From assembly GCF_001940455.1 (NCBI RefSeq), contig NZ_MKQR01000017.1:150781-214780 (forward strand): a stretch of DNA of 64,000 bases, given 5' to 3'. Below, in pieces: positions 15,678 through 24,943 of the stretch. Position 1 is the stretch's first letter. The number at the start of each line of letters is the position of its first letter. Below the pieces are notes generated by a model. It saw nothing but the letters and a program-made list of their open reading frames with translations. It did not search any database and was not told the DNA's origin. Source of the stretch: Actinokineospora bangkokensis (GTDB lineage Bacteria > Actinomycetota > Actinomycetes > Mycobacteriales > Pseudonocardiaceae). The position numbers were made by a program, and so were the translations under genes.

Positions 15678-16810
15678 CCCCCAGCACCACCCTCAGAGCC
15701 GCCCTGGTGGGCGCGGCCGCCCTCACCCTGGCGGCGTGCGGCAGCGGCGGCGGGGACACCGCCGCGGCGGGCGGGCCGATCGCCGTCGAGGCCAAGGACG
15801 ACGCCTGCGGCGTGGCGCGCTCGGAGGCCGACGCGGGGCAGATCACCTTTGAGGTGTCGAACAAGGGCTCGCGGGTCACCGAGTTCTACCTCTACGCCGA
15901 GGGCGACCGGATCATGGGCGAGGTGGAGAACATCTCCCCCGGGCTCACCCGGCGGCTCATCGTCGAGGTGCCCGACGGCGGCACCTACCAGACCTCCTGC
16001 CGCCCGGGGATGACCGGCGACGGCATCCGCGCGGCCTTCACCGTCAAGGGCGGGGCGGCGCGGCAGGTCGACAACGACGCCAAGCTCGCCGAGGCGGTGT
16101 CGTCCTACAAGACCTACGTCGCCAACCAGGCCGACGCCCTCGACGCCAAGACCGGGGAGTTCGTCGCGGCGGTCAAGGCGGGCAAGGTCGACGAGGCCAA
16201 GGCCCTGTTCCCGGTCGCGCGCACCTACTGGGAGCGCATCGAGCCGGTCGCGGAGAGCTTCGGCGACCTCGACCCGCGCACCGACGCCCGCGAGGCCGAC
16301 CTGGAGCCCGGGCAGCGGTGGACGGGGTTCCACCGCCTGGAGAAGGACCTGTGGGTCAGCGGCCTCCAGGCGGACTCCGGGCAGATCGCGGACACCCTGC
16401 GGGCGGACGTGTCGGAGATCGTCGCCAAGGCCAAGGCGGTCGAGTTCACCCCGCTCGACCTGGCCAACGGCGCCAAGGGCCTGCTCGACGAGGTGGCCAC
16501 CGGCAAGATCACCGGCGAGGAGGACGCGTTCTCGCACACCGACCTGTGGGACTTCCAGGCCAACGTGGAGGGTTCGCAGGCCGCGATCGCCTCGCTGCGC
16601 CCGGTCATCACCGAGCGGGACCCGGCGCTGGCCACCACCCTGGACGAGAAGTTCGCCGCGGTCACCGACCTGCTCGCCGCCCAGCGCCAGGGCGAGGGCT
16701 TCAAGCTCTACACCGACCTGACCGACGCCGAGAAGAAGGCCTTCGCCGAGGCGGTCGACGCGCTCAGCGAGCCGATCTCCCGCGTGGCCGAGGTGGTGGC
16801 GCAGAAGTGA
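15674..16810 (+). CDS. efeO: Iron-uptake lipoprotein EfeO (cupredoxin plus M75 domain)
   Basis: A 378-residue exported protein that delivers iron to EfeU. The N-terminus is a lipoprotein signal (LTLAACGSG, lipobox Cys at about 20). A small cupredoxin-like domain follows (about 35-130, with two cysteines, DDACGVA and TSCRPGM, and a conserved tyrosine-rich strand). The rest is the M75 peptidase-like domain with its HxxE motif (FHRLEKDLW near 217). The GTG start is preceded by AAGGAG and overlaps the efeU stop. Its own stop overlaps the efeB start in the same GTGA manner. All three genes are therefore one tightly coupled unit. Confidence 0.95.
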   Translation: MTPSTTLRAALVGAAALTLAACGSGGGDTAAAGGPIAVEAKDDACGVARSEADAGQITFEVSNKGSRVTEFYLYAEGDRIMGEVENISPGLTRRLIVEVPDGGTYQTSCRPGMTGDGIRAAFTVKGGAARQVDNDAKLAEAVSSYKTYVANQADALDAKTGEFVAAVKAGKVDEAKALFPVARTYWERIEPVAESFGDLDPRTDAREADLEPGQRWTGFHRLEKDLWVSGLQADSGQIADTLRADVSEIVAKAKAVEFTPLDLANGAKGLLDEVATGKITGEEDAFSHTDLWDFQANVEGSQAAIASLRPVITERDPALATTLDEKFAAVTDLLAAQRQGEGFKLYTDLTDAEKKAFAEAVDALSEPISRVAEVVAQK

Positions 16811-18045
16811 GCATCTCCCGGCGGCGGTTGTTCGGCATGGCGGGTGCGGGCGTGGTCGCCGCGGGCGTCGGCGCCGCCGCCGGGGTGGCCACGGCGGGCG
16901 GTGGCACCGACCCGGCGCCCACCCCGGCCCCGGTGGCCTTCCGCGGCGAGCACCAGGCGGGCATCACCACGCCCGCGCAGGACCGCATGCACTTCGTGGC
17001 CTTCGACGTGACCACCCGCAGCCGCGCGGAACTGGTGGCGCTGCTGCGCGACTGGACGGCGATGGCCGAGCGGATGACCCGCGGCGAGGAGGCGTTCCCC
17101 GACGGCGCGGTGGGCGGCATCGCCGACGCGGCTCCCAAGGACACCGGCGAGGCCCTGGACCTGCCCGCCGCCGGGCTCACCCTGACGATCGGCTTCGGCC
17201 CCGGCCTGTTCGACGACCGCTTCGGCCTGGCCGACCGGCGCCCCGAGGCCCTCATCGACCTGCCCCGCTTCCCCGGCGACGACCTCGACCCCCGCCGCAC
17301 CGGCGGCGACCTGTGCGTCCAGGCCTGCGCCGACGACCCCCAGGTCGCCGTGCACGCCATCCGCAACCTGGCCAGGGCGGGCTTCGGCAAGGTGGCGGTG
17401 CGCTGGTCGCAGCTGGGCTTCGGCCGCACCTCCTCCACCTCCACCACCCAGGCCACCCCGCGCAACCTCTTCGGCTTCAAGGACGGCACCAACAACCTCA
17501 AGGCCGAGGACCCCGCCGGCCTGGCCGACCACGTCTGGGTCAGCGCCGCCGACGGTCCGCAGTGGATGGTCGGCGGCACCTACCTGGTGGCCCGCCGCAT
17601 CCGCATGCACATCGAGACCTGGGACCGCGCCCCGCTGCGCGAGCAGGAGCAGATCATCGGCCGCACCAAGGGCACCGGCGCCCCCCTCGGCCAGCAGCAG
17701 GAGTTCGACCCGGTCGACCTGCACGTCAAGGGCGCGGGCGGCGTCCCCCTCATCGCCCAGGACGCCCACGTCCGCCTCGCCGCCGCCGAATCCCTGCGCG
17801 GCGCCAAGCTCCTGCGCCGCGGCTACAACTTCACCGACGGCACCGACGGCCTCGGCCACCTCGACGCGGGCCTGTTCTTCCTCTGCTTCAACCGGGACAC
17901 CCGCACCGCCTTCGTCCCCATGCAACAGGCCCTGTCCTCCCGCGACGCCATGATGGAGTACATCGTCCACAACGGCTCCGCCCACTTCGCCGTCCCCCCG
18001 GGCGTCCAGGACGGCGAGCACTGGGGCCAGTCCCTCTTCGCCTAA
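16807..18045 (+). CDS. efeB: Tat-exported DyP-type haem peroxidase EfeB
   Basis: A 412-residue dye-decolourising peroxidase exported folded through the Tat pathway (SRRRLFGMAGAG at residues 4-15). The family's distal motif is present (FGFKDGTNN, about 220-228, with the catalytic Asp), as is the proximal haem ligand region (RRIRMHIETWDR). In EfeUOB systems it oxidises Fe(II) or handles haem in the periplasmic zone. GTG 16807 overlaps the efeO stop. The stop TAA overlaps, on the opposite strand, the TAG of the convergent gene at 18042, so the two genes share bases and no terminator fits between them. Confidence 0.95.
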   Translation: MSISRRRLFGMAGAGVVAAGVGAAAGVATAGGGTDPAPTPAPVAFRGEHQAGITTPAQDRMHFVAFDVTTRSRAELVALLRDWTAMAERMTRGEEAFPDGAVGGIADAAPKDTGEALDLPAAGLTLTIGFGPGLFDDRFGLADRRPEALIDLPRFPGDDLDPRRTGGDLCVQACADDPQVAVHAIRNLARAGFGKVAVRWSQLGFGRTSSTSTTQATPRNLFGFKDGTNNLKAEDPAGLADHVWVSAADGPQWMVGGTYLVARRIRMHIETWDRAPLREQEQIIGRTKGTGAPLGQQQEFDPVDLHVKGAGGVPLIAQDAHVRLAAAESLRGAKLLRRGYNFTDGTDGLGHLDAGLFFLCFNRDTRTAFVPMQQALSSRDAMMEYIVHNGSAHFAVPPGVQDGEHWGQSLFA

Positions 18046-19883
18046 CCCGCGCACCCGATCACCCGCAGGTCCGTGCACCGCGTCTGCACGGTCCGCTGCG
18101 CACCGAGCAGCAAGGTGTCGAGCAGAGCCAAGTTGGCGCTGTCCTTGGTCACCTTGCCCGCATCGACGGCAGCCCGCGCCGCGTCGTGAACGCTCTCCCT
18201 GAGGTGCGGCTGGACGATGAGCACGTAGGTCTCATCCGAACGCACGCGCGTGGCGAGCCGGTCGATGAACTCGGCCGCCGTCGAGGCCGCCCCGTCGTGC
18301 CACGCGCGCGGCGGCCGCTTGCGGCTCGTCAGCTCCTCGATGAGCCGGTCGTCGTCGACGAACCCCAGGTTCTTCAGCGCCTGGCTGATGACCTGCTCGT
18401 AACGCGCCGCCGCCACCCCGCGCCCGGTCGACCTGGTGTGGGCTGGCTTCACGTGGATCACCCGGAGCGTGCCCTTGTCGTCCAAGTGCAGGAAGTCCGC
18501 CACCTCCCCGGCCCCGTCGTCGCACAGCAGCCAGCCCTGCCGGAAGTTCTCCACCACCCAGGCGAACAGCGAGCGGTCCCCGTCCTCCCCGATCGAGGCC
18601 TGGAGCCCGCCCCTGGTGATCTTGGGCTTCTCCGTCGCGACGTCGAACACGCCGAAGTCACGCCAGTCGAAGTTCCGGAACGGCACCGTCACCAGGGACT
18701 CGCGGTACACGGTGCCGTTGCGGTAAACGTGCCCGCTCTCGTAGTGGACCTCGAACAAGTCCCCGTCACCGAGGGCGGAGCGGATCTCGCGCAGGTCGGC
18801 GGGGTGGGTCTCCGCCACGATCCCCACGTCCAGCGCCAGCCCCCCTGGCCCGGGCCGGGGGGTGAGCAGCAGCGTCCCGCAGCACGCGCCGCCGAACCCC
18901 ACGTCGACCTCGACCGCCGCCCCCTGCCGGGGCCGCACGTCGAGCACGACGTCCAGCAGCCGCTCCACCCGCTCGACCAGGGAGTCGTCGGTCCCCGGCT
19001 CCGTCTCCAGGACACCCGAGGCGGGCAGCAGCACCGCGTAGGCGTCGCGCACGCGGGTGAGGTCGCGCTCCCGCGTGGCCAGCATCGGGAACGGCTGACC
19101 GGGCTCTGACCCCGCCAGCGCCTTGCGCAGCAGGTCGAACACCTCGGCCACGATGCCGATGAGATCGACCATCGACGCCGCCCGGCGCCAGCTGATGCGC
19201 GACTCGTCGGGGGTCACGATGACGTTGTCGCGCAACCGCGCGTCCTCGTCCTCCGGCTGGAAGTCGAGCCGGGCCGAGCTGAGCGCCATCGAGCCGTCGT
19301 CGAGCGGGTTGAGCACCTGCTTGACGTCCTGCCCACCCAGCACCTTGCTGTCCGGCTTGGTCACGCGACGGGCCTGCACCCCCCGCATCCACACCATCCG
19401 CCCCCTGCCGTCGAACGTCGACAGCAGCACGTCGGGATCGACGAAGCGGAAGGGGGCCAACCCCTTGTCGATCCAGCGGCGCAACTGCGCGTCGGTGGGC
19501 ACCTTGCCCACCAGCGCCACCAGGTCGTCCGCGGCCAGCGCCACGAGGAGCTGGTTCTCGACGTTCTGCCGGGGGCTGTCCGCGCCCGCCCACGGCGGGT
19601 CGCGGAACACTCCGCGGGCGGCGCAAAGGACCCACTCGACGCCGTGGGCGCGCAGCACCTCGGTCAGGGTTTCGTCACGACTCCCGTCCTCCTCGAAGAG
19701 GATCACCGCGTCGTTGGCGCCGCCGCAGTCGCGCAGGCACTCTCCCAAGAAGCTGTGCAGCCGCGCCAGCGCCACGTCGCGGTCTGGTCCGGTGATGCGC
19801 AGCAGGGTGCAGGTGACTTGGGGCATCAGCTCCAGCAGGGAGAACCCGGCTGACGCGCTGTCGGGGGAAGCGGTGGCCGTCAT
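18042..19883 (-). CDS. Putative PD-(D/E)XK-like nuclease of a helicase-associated defence family
   Basis: A 613-residue soluble protein I cannot name. The C-terminal third has a restriction-nuclease-like signature: DDGAGEVADFLHLD (455-468, with E460 and D463), then HVK at 477-479, then an ARYEQVISQALKN helix. Further on, YVLIVQPHL matches the VQPxL strand I recall at the end of large DEAD-helicase/nuclease proteins of defence islands. The helicase half itself is absent: no Walker A or DExH is visible. The middle (about 335-440) holds a beta-rich stretch with HYESGHVYRNG and WRDFGVFDVA. The ATG at 19883 is the only sensible start. It is a single gene between efeB and a HAD gene with no obvious partner. 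Its nuclease activity is inference from motif spacing. Confidence 0.6.
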   Translation of the reverse strand: MTATASPDSASAGFSLLELMPQVTCTLLRITGPDRDVALARLHSFLGECLRDCGGANDAVILFEEDGSRDETLTEVLRAHGVEWVLCAARGVFRDPPWAGADSPRQNVENQLLVALAADDLVALVGKVPTDAQLRRWIDKGLAPFRFVDPDVLLSTFDGRGRMVWMRGVQARRVTKPDSKVLGGQDVKQVLNPLDDGSMALSSARLDFQPEDEDARLRDNVIVTPDESRISWRRAASMVDLIGIVAEVFDLLRKALAGSEPGQPFPMLATRERDLTRVRDAYAVLLPASGVLETEPGTDDSLVERVERLLDVVLDVRPRQGAAVEVDVGFGGACCGTLLLTPRPGPGGLALDVGIVAETHPADLREIRSALGDGDLFEVHYESGHVYRNGTVYRESLVTVPFRNFDWRDFGVFDVATEKPKITRGGLQASIGEDGDRSLFAWVVENFRQGWLLCDDGAGEVADFLHLDDKGTLRVIHVKPAHTRSTGRGVAAARYEQVISQALKNLGFVDDDRLIEELTSRKRPPRAWHDGAASTAAEFIDRLATRVRSDETYVLIVQPHLRESVHDAARAAVDAGKVTKDSANLALLDTLLLGAQRTVQTRCTDLRVIGCAG

Positions 19884-20055
19884 GCCGCCAAGCTAGGTTC
19901 GGGGACCTGTCAACCGCCAGATGTCGCAACGGACTGTCCAGCTATTGGCTTGCCGTTGACCGGTACTTGGCCAGTCGGGGGCCACTCCGGGGCTGGAGCA
20001 CTGCCTGAGGCGTGACCAGCGGCCGCGGGGGCGGGGGGCCGGTTGATCAAACAGC

Positions 20056-20703
20056 CTAGGTGGTGCGGAAGGGGCTGGTGGTGATGTGGTCGACGAGGTC
20101 TTCCACGGAGGAGTAGATGGCCTGGGCGCCTGCCTCCTTCAGCTCCGCCTCCCCGAACCCGCCCGTCAGCAGCCCCACGGCGGGCAGGCCTGCCGAGCGG
20201 GAGGCCTGGCAGTCCCAGGTCGAGTCGCCGAGGGTGACGCCGGTGGGTTCGGAGACCTCGGTGAGGGCCGCCTTGATGAGGTCGGGGGCGGGTTTGGTGG
20301 CCTCGACGTCGTCGGAGGTGGTGCGGGGGAGGTGGGTGGCGTCGAGGAGGTGGAGGAAGTGGTCGACGTGCTGGGGTTGGCCGGAGGTGGCGAGGACGAT
20401 GCTGTGGCCGCTGTCGGTGAGGACGTCGAAGAGGCGGTCGACGCCGGGGAAGGGGCGGACCTCGTCGATGAGGCGGTCGAACTCGGTGGTCCAGCGGGAG
20501 CGGACCTCGTCGCCGAAGGCGCGGTCGAAGTCGGTGCCCGCGACCTCGGGGACGAGGCGGTCGCCGCCCATGCCGATGCTGCGGTGCAGGCGCCAGACCG
20601 GGACGGTGCGGCCGACGGTGAGGAAGGCGCGGTACCAGGCGATGGCGTGGTGGTAGTTCGTGTCGACGAGGGTTCCGTCCACGTCCAGGACTGCTGCGGG
20701 CAT
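20056..20703 (-). CDS. HAD-superfamily phosphatase (phosphoglycolate phosphatase-like)
   Basis: A 215-residue cytoplasmic hydrolase with all four HAD motifs: DVDGTLVDT (7-15, nucleophile Asp7), ATSG near 105, Lys in EATKPAPDL near 137, and GDSTWD near 158. An alpha-helical cap (about 20-85) places it with subfamily IA beta-phosphoglucomutase/phosphoglycolate-phosphatase enzymes. The natural substrate cannot be told from sequence. A 39-base gap separates it from the DUF3140 gene upstream, so the two may be co-transcribed. Confidence 0.88.
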   Translation of the reverse strand: MPAAVLDVDGTLVDTNYHHAIAWYRAFLTVGRTVPVWRLHRSIGMGGDRLVPEVAGTDFDRAFGDEVRSRWTTEFDRLIDEVRPFPGVDRLFDVLTDSGHSIVLATSGQPQHVDHFLHLLDATHLPRTTSDDVEATKPAPDLIKAALTEVSEPTGVTLGDSTWDCQASRSAGLPAVGLLTGGFGEAELKEAGAQAIYSSVEDLVDHITTSPFRTT

Positions 20704-20742
20704 GGGTGGGGTATGCCCGGTGCGGGAGGGGTGAAACCCCCC

Positions 20743-21069
20743 TCACAGGGGGTCGTGGCCCCAGTTCATCAGCGAGTAGCGCCACTTGCTGTGCTCGACG
20801 TCCCCGCTGGGGCGCTGGGCGAGGTGGCGGTGGACGTAACCGGTCACCTTGCGCATGTGCCGGTAGTCGTCGTCGCTGAGGTCGGCCACCTTGGTGCGCA
20901 GCAGCTCGACGATGCGGCGGCCGGAGCGGTGGCCGGTGGACTCGCCGCCGGAGGACTGGCCGACGGACTTGGACTCGTCGGTGGCCAACCACTCCTCCAG
21001 CGCCGCCGGGGTCATGGTGACCGCGTCGTCGAAGTCGGACCGGATCTCGCGCTGCTCGTCGGTGTCCAT
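20743..21069 (-). CDS. DUF3140 protein, copy 1
   Basis: A 108-residue protein of the small DUF3140 family. The N-terminal part resembles a short helical unit (TMTPAALEEWLATDESKSVG), and the C-terminus ends in the conserved WRYSLMNWGHDPL. A paralogue lies at 32109-32444 in this window, with the same ending HRLMDIGHDPL. The family is common in actinobacteria and its role is unknown; the N-terminal helices could bind DNA. A GTG/ATG choice is not in doubt (ATG 21069). It lies 43 bases from the spermidine-synthase-like gene. Confidence 0.85.
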   Translation of the reverse strand: MDTDEQREIRSDFDDAVTMTPAALEEWLATDESKSVGQSSGGESTGHRSGRRIVELLRTKVADLSDDDYRHMRKVTGYVHRHLAQRPSGDVEHSKWRYSLMNWGHDPL

Positions 21070-21112
21070 GCCGGACGGCTACCCCGCGCGCCCGCGCGGC
21101 ACGCGTGCCGGT

Positions 21113-21943
21113 TCAGGTGAACATCTCCGGCGGCAGCGGGGAGGCCACCGGCTCGTCGTCGGTGATCGGGTCGCCCATCAGCTCGGCGCCGGGCACCACC
21201 CGCGCGGGGAACACCGCGCCTGCGGCGAGCCCGGCGACCTCCGCCACCGGCAGCTCGTCGCGGGAGGCGGCGACGACCACGTTGGCGAAGCGCCTGCCGC
21301 GCAGCACCGCGGGCTCGCCCACCACCACGACGTGCTCGAACACCGCGCCGAGGGTGCCGACGACCCGGCGGACGAAGGCCAGCCCCGGCCCGTCGGTGAC
21401 GTTGGCCAGGCACACCCCGCCCGCCGCCAGCGCCTTGTCCACATCGGACACCGAGCCGAGGGTGACCATGCCCGCGGGGATGGTGGCCTGGTGGAACGCG
21501 TCGAGCACGACCACGTCCCACTCCCCCGCGGCCGCGGCCGCCAGCGCCGCCCGCCCGTCGCCCACCTCGACCGCCAGGCCGGGGACCGCGCGCAGGCCCA
21601 GCTGCGCCGACACCAGCTCGACCAGCAGGTCGTCGGCGTCGACGAGCAGCTGCCGGGAGCCGGGGCGGGTGGCGGCGGCGTAGCGGGCCAGCGACCCGGC
21701 GCCGCCGCCGACGTGCAGCACCGCCAGCGGCCCGGGGCGCAGGCAGTCGAGCACGTCGCCGATGCGGCGCATGTAGTCGAACTCCAGGTGGGCGGGCTCG
21801 TCGAGGTCGACGTAGGACTGCGCCACCCCGCCCACCGACAGCAGCCAGCCGCTGGGCCGGTCCGCGTCCTGGAGCAGTTCGGCCTCACCGAGGCGGACGC
21901 GGTGGCGGCCCGGTCGGGGCGCGGGTGGGGCGTTCACCTGCAC
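21113..21943 (-). CDS. Spermidine synthase-like Rossmann methyltransferase-fold protein
   Basis: A 276-residue soluble protein with the polyamine-synthase/methyltransferase fold. A beta-rich N-terminal region is followed by a nucleotide-binding motif VLHVGGGAGSLARY (about 95-108), an acidic residue at the end of strand 2 (LLVDADDLLVEL) and VVVLDAFH (about 165). Family members named spermidine synthase in actinobacteria often lack proven polyamine activity, so the function is open. Start is GTG 21943 or GTG 21937; neither has a strong ribosome site. Confidence 0.75.
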   Translation of the reverse strand: MQVNAPPAPRPGRHRVRLGEAELLQDADRPSGWLLSVGGVAQSYVDLDEPAHLEFDYMRRIGDVLDCLRPGPLAVLHVGGGAGSLARYAAATRPGSRQLLVDADDLLVELVSAQLGLRAVPGLAVEVGDGRAALAAAAAGEWDVVVLDAFHQATIPAGMVTLGSVSDVDKALAAGGVCLANVTDGPGLAFVRRVVGTLGAVFEHVVVVGEPAVLRGRRFANVVVAASRDELPVAEVAGLAAGAVFPARVVPGAELMGDPITDDEPVASPLPPEMFT

Positions 21944-22037
21944 AGCTCACCACACCGGCCCGCGCGCCGCGCACGACCTCGCGGCCGCACACCGGAGCAG
22001 GGCTCGCCGCAGCCGCGGGACCGCGCACCGGGTGGGT

Positions 22038-22080
22038 ACGCGGGGCCCGGCGCCGTGGGGGAGGCAGCCGGGCCCCGCGT
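22038..22080 (-). terminator. Terminator of the polyol operon
   Basis: Perfect 14-bp stem (22038-22051 with 22067-22080), 15-base loop, just beyond the stop codon of the dehydrogenase gene that ends at 22095. Confidence 0.7.
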
Positions 22081-22094
22081 GGTCTGCGACCGGG

Positions 22095-23084
22095 TCAGCA
22101 GAGGACCTGGATCTTGCGCCCGATGCCGTTCTTGAACTTCTCCAGCGCCGCGGCGTAGTCGGCCAGCGGCACCCGGTCGGAGATGAACACCTCGGGGTCG
22201 AGCACGCCGGTGGCGAACAGGTCGGCGGCGCGCTCGTAGGAGTGCAGCACCGCCATCGAGCCGGTGATGGTGATCTCCTGGTTGTAGATCTTGTACGGCT
22301 CGATGGTCACCCTGGCGGAGTAGTCCGAGACGCCGAACTGCAGGAAGGTGCCGCCGGGGGCGACCCGGTCGATGCCGTCCTGGATGGCCTTGGCGTTGCC
22401 GGTGGCGTCGATGACCAGGTCCCAGCCGCGCGGGGCCTCGATCTCGTCGGCCGAGCGGGCGGTGTTGGTGACGCCGAGCTGCACGGCGGTCTTGAGCCGC
22501 TCGTCGTTGAGGTCGACCACGTCGATCGACGCCGCGCCGGTGAGCTTGGCCAGCTGGAGCATCATCAGGCCCATGGTGCCCGAGCCGTAGATCAGCACCC
22601 GGGTGGCCATCTTCGCGCGCAGCACGTCGTAGCCGCGCACCGCGCACGACAGCGGCTCGATCAGCGCCGCGTCCTCGGTGCGCACGTGGTCGGGGAGCAC
22701 GACGCAGTTGGCGACCGGCGCCACGGCGTACTCCGCGGCCCCGCCCGGCTTGGACACCCCGATGGCGTTCCAGCGCTCGCAGAGGTTGTTGTGCCCGTTG
22801 CGGCACATCCGGCACTCGAAGCAGTACAGCGACGGGTCCACCGCGACCCGGTCGCCCACCTTGACCTCGGTGACGTCCTTGCCCACCTCGGCGACGACCC
22901 CCGCGAACTCGTGCCCGGGCACGATCGGCAGCGTCGGGGCGAACTCGCCCTGCAGGATGTGCAGGTCGGTGCCGCACAGGCCGCAGGCGGCGACGTCGAC
23001 CACCACGTCCCGGGGGCCCGGGGTGGGGTCGGGCACCTCGGTGACCTCGACCGACCCGATCCCGGTGATGACAGCGGCCTTCAT
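22095..23084 (-). CDS. Zinc-dependent polyol (sorbitol/mannitol-type) dehydrogenase
   Basis: A 329-residue medium-chain dehydrogenase. The catalytic zinc site is seen in CGLCGTDLH (Cys/His near 35-43) and GHEFAGVV (His/Glu near 60). The structural zinc loop is FECRMCRNGHNNLC. The NAD-binding motif is GSGTMG near 170, with an Asp after strand 2 (DVVDLND) indicating NAD rather than NADP. ATG 23084 overlaps the stop of the upstream permease (ATGA). As last gene of the DeoR/SBP/permease operon it probably oxidises the imported polyol. The exact sugar alcohol is not determinable. Confidence 0.88.
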   Translation of the reverse strand: MKAAVITGIGSVEVTEVPDPTPGPRDVVVDVAACGLCGTDLHILQGEFAPTLPIVPGHEFAGVVAEVGKDVTEVKVGDRVAVDPSLYCFECRMCRNGHNNLCERWNAIGVSKPGGAAEYAVAPVANCVVLPDHVRTEDAALIEPLSCAVRGYDVLRAKMATRVLIYGSGTMGLMMLQLAKLTGAASIDVVDLNDERLKTAVQLGVTNTARSADEIEAPRGWDLVIDATGNAKAIQDGIDRVAPGGTFLQFGVSDYSARVTIEPYKIYNQEITITGSMAVLHSYERAADLFATGVLDPEVFISDRVPLADYAAALEKFKNGIGRKIQVLC

Positions 23085-23944
23085 TTCACAGCTCCCAGCG
23101 ACAGGCCCTGGACCAGCTTGTCCTGGGCGGCGAACCCGGCGATGAGCACGGGCAGGGACACGACCACCGCGGCGGCGCACAGCTTGGCCAGGAACAGGCC
23201 CTGGCTGGTGACGAACCCGGTCAGGTAGACCGGCGCGGTGCCCGCCACGACCCCGGTGAGCACCCGGGCGAACAGCAGCTCGTTCCAGCTGAAGATGAAG
23301 CAGATCAGCGCGGTGGCGGCGATGCCGGGCAGCGCGATCGGGGCCACCACCCGGCGCAGGGTGACCAGCAGCCCGGCGCCGTCGATGGCCGCGGCCTCCA
23401 GGATCTCCTTGGGCACCTCGGCCAGGAACGAGCGCATCAGCCACACCGCGATCGGCAGGTTCATCGAGGTGTAGAGCAGGGTCAGGAACGAGATGTTGTC
23501 GAGCATCCCGGAGTACTGGGCGACCAGGTAGATCGGCAGCATCGCGGCCACGACCGGCATCATCTTGGTGGACAGGAAGAAGAACAGGACATCGGTCCAC
23601 TTCTCCACCGGCTTGATGCTCAGCGCGTAGGCGGCCGGGATGGCCAGCAGCAGCACCAGCACCGTCGAGCCCACGCTCGCGCTCAGCGAGTTGATCAGCG
23701 GCGGCCACGGCTCGGAGTCGAAGAACGTCGCGTAGGACTCGGTGGTCAGCGGCGCGAGCAGCGACGGCGGGTTGGTCGCGGCGTTGGGCTCGCTGTGGAA
23801 GGAGGTCAGCACCATCCACAGCACCGGGGCGAAGAACAGCAGCGCGCAGATCCAGGCGATCGCCCCCCACGGCCGCCACGCCTTCTTCGTCGAGTTGACC
23901 CGGACCTCCCGGCGCCCCGGGGCGTCGACCGTCGCGGTGCTCAT
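23081..23944 (-). CDS. Polyol/sugar ABC transporter permease, MalG/SmoG type
   Basis: A 287-residue permease with six predicted helices, the first near residues 28-48 (IAWICALLFFAPVLWMVL). The EAA loop near 185-205 is EAAAIDGAG followed by APIALPG. The end is DKLVQGLSLGAVK, typical of MalG-type partners. Both ends overlap neighbouring genes by four bases (ATGA), so translation of the permease pair and the dehydrogenase is coupled. It forms the channel with the 23941-24894 permease. Confidence 0.92.
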   Translation of the reverse strand: MSTATVDAPGRREVRVNSTKKAWRPWGAIAWICALLFFAPVLWMVLTSFHSEPNAATNPPSLLAPLTTESYATFFDSEPWPPLINSLSASVGSTVLVLLLAIPAAYALSIKPVEKWTDVLFFFLSTKMMPVVAAMLPIYLVAQYSGMLDNISFLTLLYTSMNLPIAVWLMRSFLAEVPKEILEAAAIDGAGLLVTLRRVVAPIALPGIAATALICFIFSWNELLFARVLTGVVAGTAPVYLTGFVTSQGLFLAKLCAAAVVVSLPVLIAGFAAQDKLVQGLSLGAVK

Positions 23945-24894
23945 CGGCCCTCCTCCGCCTTGAACAGCGACGACACCGTGCGCAGCGCGAACGTCGCGAT
24001 GATGATCGACCCGATGACCACCACGACCCCGGCCGCGGAGGCCTGGCCGTAGTCGTGGGCCTGGTAGAAGGTGTTGTAGATCTCGTACGGCAGGTTGGCG
24101 GTGCCCTGCCCGCCGCCGGTGATGGTGAACACCGCGTCGAAGTTCTGCACGATGTAGATCGAGCCCAGCAGCGCGCCCAGTTCGAGGTACTGGCGCATGT
24201 GCGGGAAGGTCAGGTAGCGGAAGACCTGCCAGGCCGAGGCGCCGTCGAGGTTCGCGGCCTCGACCACGTCCATCGGCCGCGACTGCAGGCCCGCGAGCAG
24301 GATCAGCATCATGAACGGCGTCCACTGCCACACCAGCGAGACCACCACGGCGGTCAGCGGCATCTCGCTGATCCACTCCGGCTGCGGGGCGTCGGTGCCG
24401 AACAGCCAGTTCAGCGCGCCGTTGAGCAGGCCGTAGTCGGGGTTGAACAGCGCGTGCTTCCACAGCAGCGCGGCGGCGATCGGCACCACCAGGAACGGCG
24501 CGATGAGCATCGTGCGCACCAGGCCGCGGCCGACGAACTTCTGGTCGAGCAGCAGCGCCAGGCCCAGGCCCAGCAGCAGGCTGATCACCACGACCAGCAC
24601 GGTCAGCCAGACGGTCGTGAGCACCGAGTCGCGCAGCTCGGCGTCGGTGAACACCGCCGCGTAGTTGTCGAACCCGGCGAAGCCGCGGTCGTCGGGGTAG
24701 TTGGTGTTCCAGCGCAGGGTGGAGATGATCAGCGTCGCCACGAACGGCAGCTGGGTGACGACGATGGTGAAGACCAGCGCGGGCAGCAGCGGCGCCCGGC
24801 GCGCCCAGCGGGCGGCCCGGCCCAGGCCGGGCCCGGGCTTCCCGGCGGTGCGCGGACCGCTGCGGGTGGGCGGTGGTGCGGTGTCGAGCGCCAT
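23941..24894 (-). CDS. Polyol/sugar ABC transporter permease, MalF/SmoF type
   Basis: A 317-residue inner-membrane permease. A basic N-terminus (RAARWARRAP) is followed by about six helices, the first being LLPALVFTIVVTQLPFVATL. The EAA loop is VEAANLDGAS followed by YLTFPHM. It resembles the sorbitol/mannitol/trehalose-type MalF branch. It lies downstream of the binding-protein gene, separated by a stem-loop that may reduce read-through. No ATP-binding subunit gene is present in the operon or the rest of the window. Confidence 0.92.
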   Translation of the reverse strand: MALDTAPPPTRSGPRTAGKPGPGLGRAARWARRAPLLPALVFTIVVTQLPFVATLIISTLRWNTNYPDDRGFAGFDNYAAVFTDAELRDSVLTTVWLTVLVVVISLLLGLGLALLLDQKFVGRGLVRTMLIAPFLVVPIAAALLWKHALFNPDYGLLNGALNWLFGTDAPQPEWISEMPLTAVVVSLVWQWTPFMMLILLAGLQSRPMDVVEAANLDGASAWQVFRYLTFPHMRQYLELGALLGSIYIVQNFDAVFTITGGGQGTANLPYEIYNTFYQAHDYGQASAAGVVVVIGSIIIATFALRTVSSLFKAEEGR

Positions 24895-24943
24895 GGTGGC
24901 CCCCTCTCCCGGGCCGTGTGGGACGCCCGGGGTTGGTGCGGGA

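Noticed and set aside
22095..23879. N-terminal extension of the dehydrogenase frame
   Set aside because: Residues before ATG 23084 are the shadow of the permease gene. Zinc-dehydrogenase homology begins at MKAAVI.
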